IMG/VR virus record: IMGVR_UViG_3300037672_000490
Span: 1 to 24,276 of that record
Strand: one strand, 5' to 3'
Source: a virus
Length of the DNA: 24,276 bases
Part shown: one piece after another, positions 23,079-24,276 of the stretch
How the letters are laid out: every line of letters starts with the position of its first letter
How positions within the stretch are numbered: position 1 is the stretch's first letter
Position numbers and translations under genes: made by a program
Notes under the pieces: model-generated
The model's input: only the letters and a program-made list of their open reading frames with translations
Databases searched by the model: none
What the model was told of the DNA's origin: nothing

Positions 23079-23223
23079 AAACTTAAAGAAAAAAGTAAAC
23101 GAAGCAGAAAAATTAAGACAACATGCTAGAGATTGGTTAACCAAAGAAGAATTAGTGAATCTAAAAAAAGAAAAACTAATAGCAAAAGATAAGTTAAAAA
23201 ATAATAACAACGGAGGTTTATGA
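23044..23223 (+). CDS. Small YdcH/DUF465-like helical protein (59 residues)
   Basis: AAGGAG (23033-23038) precedes the ATG by 5 bases. The 59-residue product is a two-helix charged protein: ELKQEHKNLKKKVNEAEKLR, then LTKEELVNLKKEKLIAKDKL. The pattern LKxEHxxLxxxV...LKKxKLxxKDxL resembles the small bacterial YdcH/DUF465 family, whose function is unknown. The gene overlaps its upstream neighbour by 35 bases, in another frame. It ends in ATGA with the next gene. Good initiation signals and a family-like sequence support it as real. Confidence 0.66.
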   Translation: MVTAKELKQEHKNLKKKVNEAEKLRQHARDWLTKEELVNLKKEKLIAKDKLKNNNNGGL

Positions 23224-23420
23224 CAAGTGTAGATGATTACGATCATGATAAAACTTATGAAAACGAGCAGTCAATGGTAACAATACCATTAAAAGAATAT
23301 GACAAGCTAAAAGAAAAATCTAAGTATATAACAGATAGAGATTTAATTGGCTGTATTGATAAAATTGAAGAGCTTGTTAGAGCATTAAGGAAACACATAG
23401 TTAGAACGGAGATAGATTGA
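23220..23420 (+). CDS. Small hypothetical protein
   Basis: A 66-residue acidic protein. The N-terminus is polar and probably disordered (MTSVDDYDHDKTYENEQ). A strand follows (MVTIPLKEYDKLKEK), then a C-terminal helix (DKIEELVRALRKHIV). The middle VTIPLKEYDKL segment is reminiscent of short dimerising modules in phage regulatory proteins, but this is too brief to assign. GGAGG lies just upstream in the preceding gene's last codons (about 23212-23216), and the start overlaps that stop as ATGA. Confidence 0.6.
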   Translation: MTSVDDYDHDKTYENEQSMVTIPLKEYDKLKEKSKYITDRDLIGCIDKIEELVRALRKHIVRTEID

Positions 23421-23863
23421 TGAAAAAACTAATTTGGGTAACATTTAGAAAAGAAGGAATACATAAGTATCCGGCGGCATTAGATGACCCTAAACTTGCA
23501 ACAGGTGATGAATATGATGTTAGTTTTTTAGGATATCCACATAGACATATATTTCATTTTAAAGTCGCTATTGAAGTATTCCATGATGATAGAGATATTG
23601 AATTTATACAGTTTAAAAGATGGCTTGAAAAACTATATGCAGAAAAAACACTTGAACTTGATTATAAGTCATGTGAAATGATGGCAGATGATTTATATAA
23701 AGAAATTAAGCAAAAGTATGTTAAACGTGATGTAAGAATTGAAGTATCTGAAGATGGTGAAAATGGTTGTGAAATATATTATCCAAAAGATGAAAGTGTA
23801 AAAACAGGTTACAAAACATACGGAGACATGGTAGAAGGAAAAGATAATCATGCAACTCACTAA
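23420..23863 (+). CDS. Divergent QueD/PTPS (T-fold)-like protein
   Basis: From the ATG at 23420 this is a 147-residue protein whose layout follows 6-carboxytetrahydropterin synthase (QueD). It has VTFRKEGIHKYP with H15 in place of the FxAAH zinc His, then PHRHIFHFKV (H41, H43) in place of LHGHxY. DIEFIQFKRWL (59-69) matches the DFxxLK segment, SCEMMADDLYKEI matches the TSExLA helix, and VSEDGENG (109-116, E111) matches the final ETxxxG strand. The three zinc histidines are present, but the catalytic Cys expected just before HGH is absent. So either the reaction differs or the protein is non-catalytic. A TTG three bases upstream is in frame; I chose the ATG because GGAG (23408-23411) is 8 bases away. 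Related proteins occur in cyanophages. The family call is by eye. Confidence 0.6.
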   Translation: MKKLIWVTFRKEGIHKYPAALDDPKLATGDEYDVSFLGYPHRHIFHFKVAIEVFHDDRDIEFIQFKRWLEKLYAEKTLELDYKSCEMMADDLYKEIKQKYVKRDVRIEVSEDGENGCEIYYPKDESVKTGYKTYGDMVEGKDNHATH

Positions 23864-24276
23864 TAATTTTTCACTAGCAGAACTTTGCAAAAGTCAAACA
23901 GCATTACGTAAAGGTATTGATAACTTACCAAAAGATCCTGATATTGTTTCTAAAATGCAAACACTTGCAGAAGAAATATTACAGCCTGTTAGAGATAAGT
24001 TTGGTCCTACAGTAATTAATTCAGGTTATAGATGTAAAAAATTAAACACAGCAATTGGTGGTTCCAAAAAATCACAGCATTGTTTTGGAGAAGCGGCAGA
24101 TATAGAAGTACCAACTCTCAGCAATAGAGATTTAGCAGAATGGATCAAAAACAATTTAGACTTCGATCAGCTAATACTTGAATTTTATAATGGCAAGGAC
24201 CCACGTAGTGGCTGGGTTCATATATCATATAAAGACAATGCCGATAACCGAAAACAAGTACTTACAATTAATAAAC
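23850..24276 (+). CDS. M15-family D-Ala-D-Ala carboxypeptidase-like endolysin (3' truncated by window)
   Basis: The frame starts at ATG 23850, overlapping the previous gene by 14 bases, and runs off the window after 142 codons. It matches peptidase M15 endolysins: INSGYRCKKLNTAIGG (56-71), then SQHCFGEAADIE (75-86) with zinc ligands H77 and D84. QLILEFY (107-113) carries the likely catalytic E111, and GWVHISY (121-127) the third ligand H124. These enzymes cleave peptide cross-links of peptidoglycan, as phage endolysins do. No signal peptide is visible, so it would need a holin to reach the wall. Everything needed for catalysis lies inside the window; perhaps only a few C-terminal residues are missing. 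Confidence 0.9.
   Translation, partial: MQLTNNFSLAELCKSQTALRKGIDNLPKDPDIVSKMQTLAEEILQPVRDKFGPTVINSGYRCKKLNTAIGGSKKSQHCFGEAADIEVPTLSNRDLAEWIKNNLDFDQLILEFYNGKDPRSGWVHISYKDNADNRKQVLTINK

Noticed and set aside
1-24276. tRNA genes, CRISPR arrays, tandem repeats, integrase or transposase
   Set aside because: None seen on reading both strands; the gene-to-gene spacing leaves almost no room for RNA genes.

Overview
The window is 24.3 kb of AT-rich DNA (I judge roughly one third G+C by eye). About 40 genes are packed tightly, all on the + strand, and many overlap through ATGA, TAATG or GTGA junctions. It holds a family-B DNA polymerase of T4 gp43 type, a T4 gp45-type sliding clamp and a T4 RNase H/FEN-type nuclease. 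It also holds an M15 endolysin, a MazG-like protein, peptide deformylase and many small unknown genes of the kind seen in marine T4-like phages. I read it as part of the genome of a T4-like marine myovirus. Base composition and the alphaproteobacterial look of several genes suggest a SAR11/Pelagibacter-type host, but the host is an inference. I see no rRNA, tRNA, CRISPR array, insertion sequence or integrase, and no gene-free stretch above about 110 bases.

Layout. 0-2 kb: a QueE-type radical SAM enzyme, a membrane-anchored cupin and an HNH nuclease. 1.9-4.1 kb: a strong promoter, then a very small ORF, an unknown gene, the FEN nuclease and two unknown genes. 4.1-6.4 kb: an exported HtrA/Deg-type protease, a glutaredoxin, and a radical SAM/SPASM gene split in two frames. 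6.4-10.2 kb: two conserved unknown genes, translation initiation factor IF-1, small membrane proteins, a class 3 lipase and a spanin-like pair. 10.2-14.8 kb: a promoter, then DnaJ/CbpA, peptide deformylase and a full-length ClpA-like unfoldase, then small genes. 14.8-19.3 kb: a saccharopine dehydrogenase-like enzyme, DNA polymerase, and an NAD-dependent epimerase. 19.3-22.3 kb: a strong promoter and ribosome binding site, the sliding clamp, a DpdA-like DNA transglycosylase, and MazG. 22.3-24.3 kb: another promoter, small unknown genes, a divergent QueD/PTPS-fold protein, and an M15 endolysin cut by the window edge.

How the genes may work together. QueE makes 7-carboxy-7-deazaguanine. The 508-residue TGT-like protein has the hallmarks of DpdA, which exchanges DNA guanine for a deazaguanine base. 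The QueD-like gene may belong to the same system. Together they suggest that this phage carries 7-deazaguanine in its DNA, which in known phages protects against restriction. A second theme is host proteostasis and translation: IF-1, peptide deformylase, DnaJ, ClpA and an exported Deg protease. A third is auxiliary metabolism (saccharopine dehydrogenase-like, epimerase, cupin, radical SAM). Four intergenic promoters share a TTGAC(A/T) -35 and a TATxxT -10, three with an extended TGT element. In two of them the predicted +1 is exactly the A of the start codon, which implies leaderless mRNAs.
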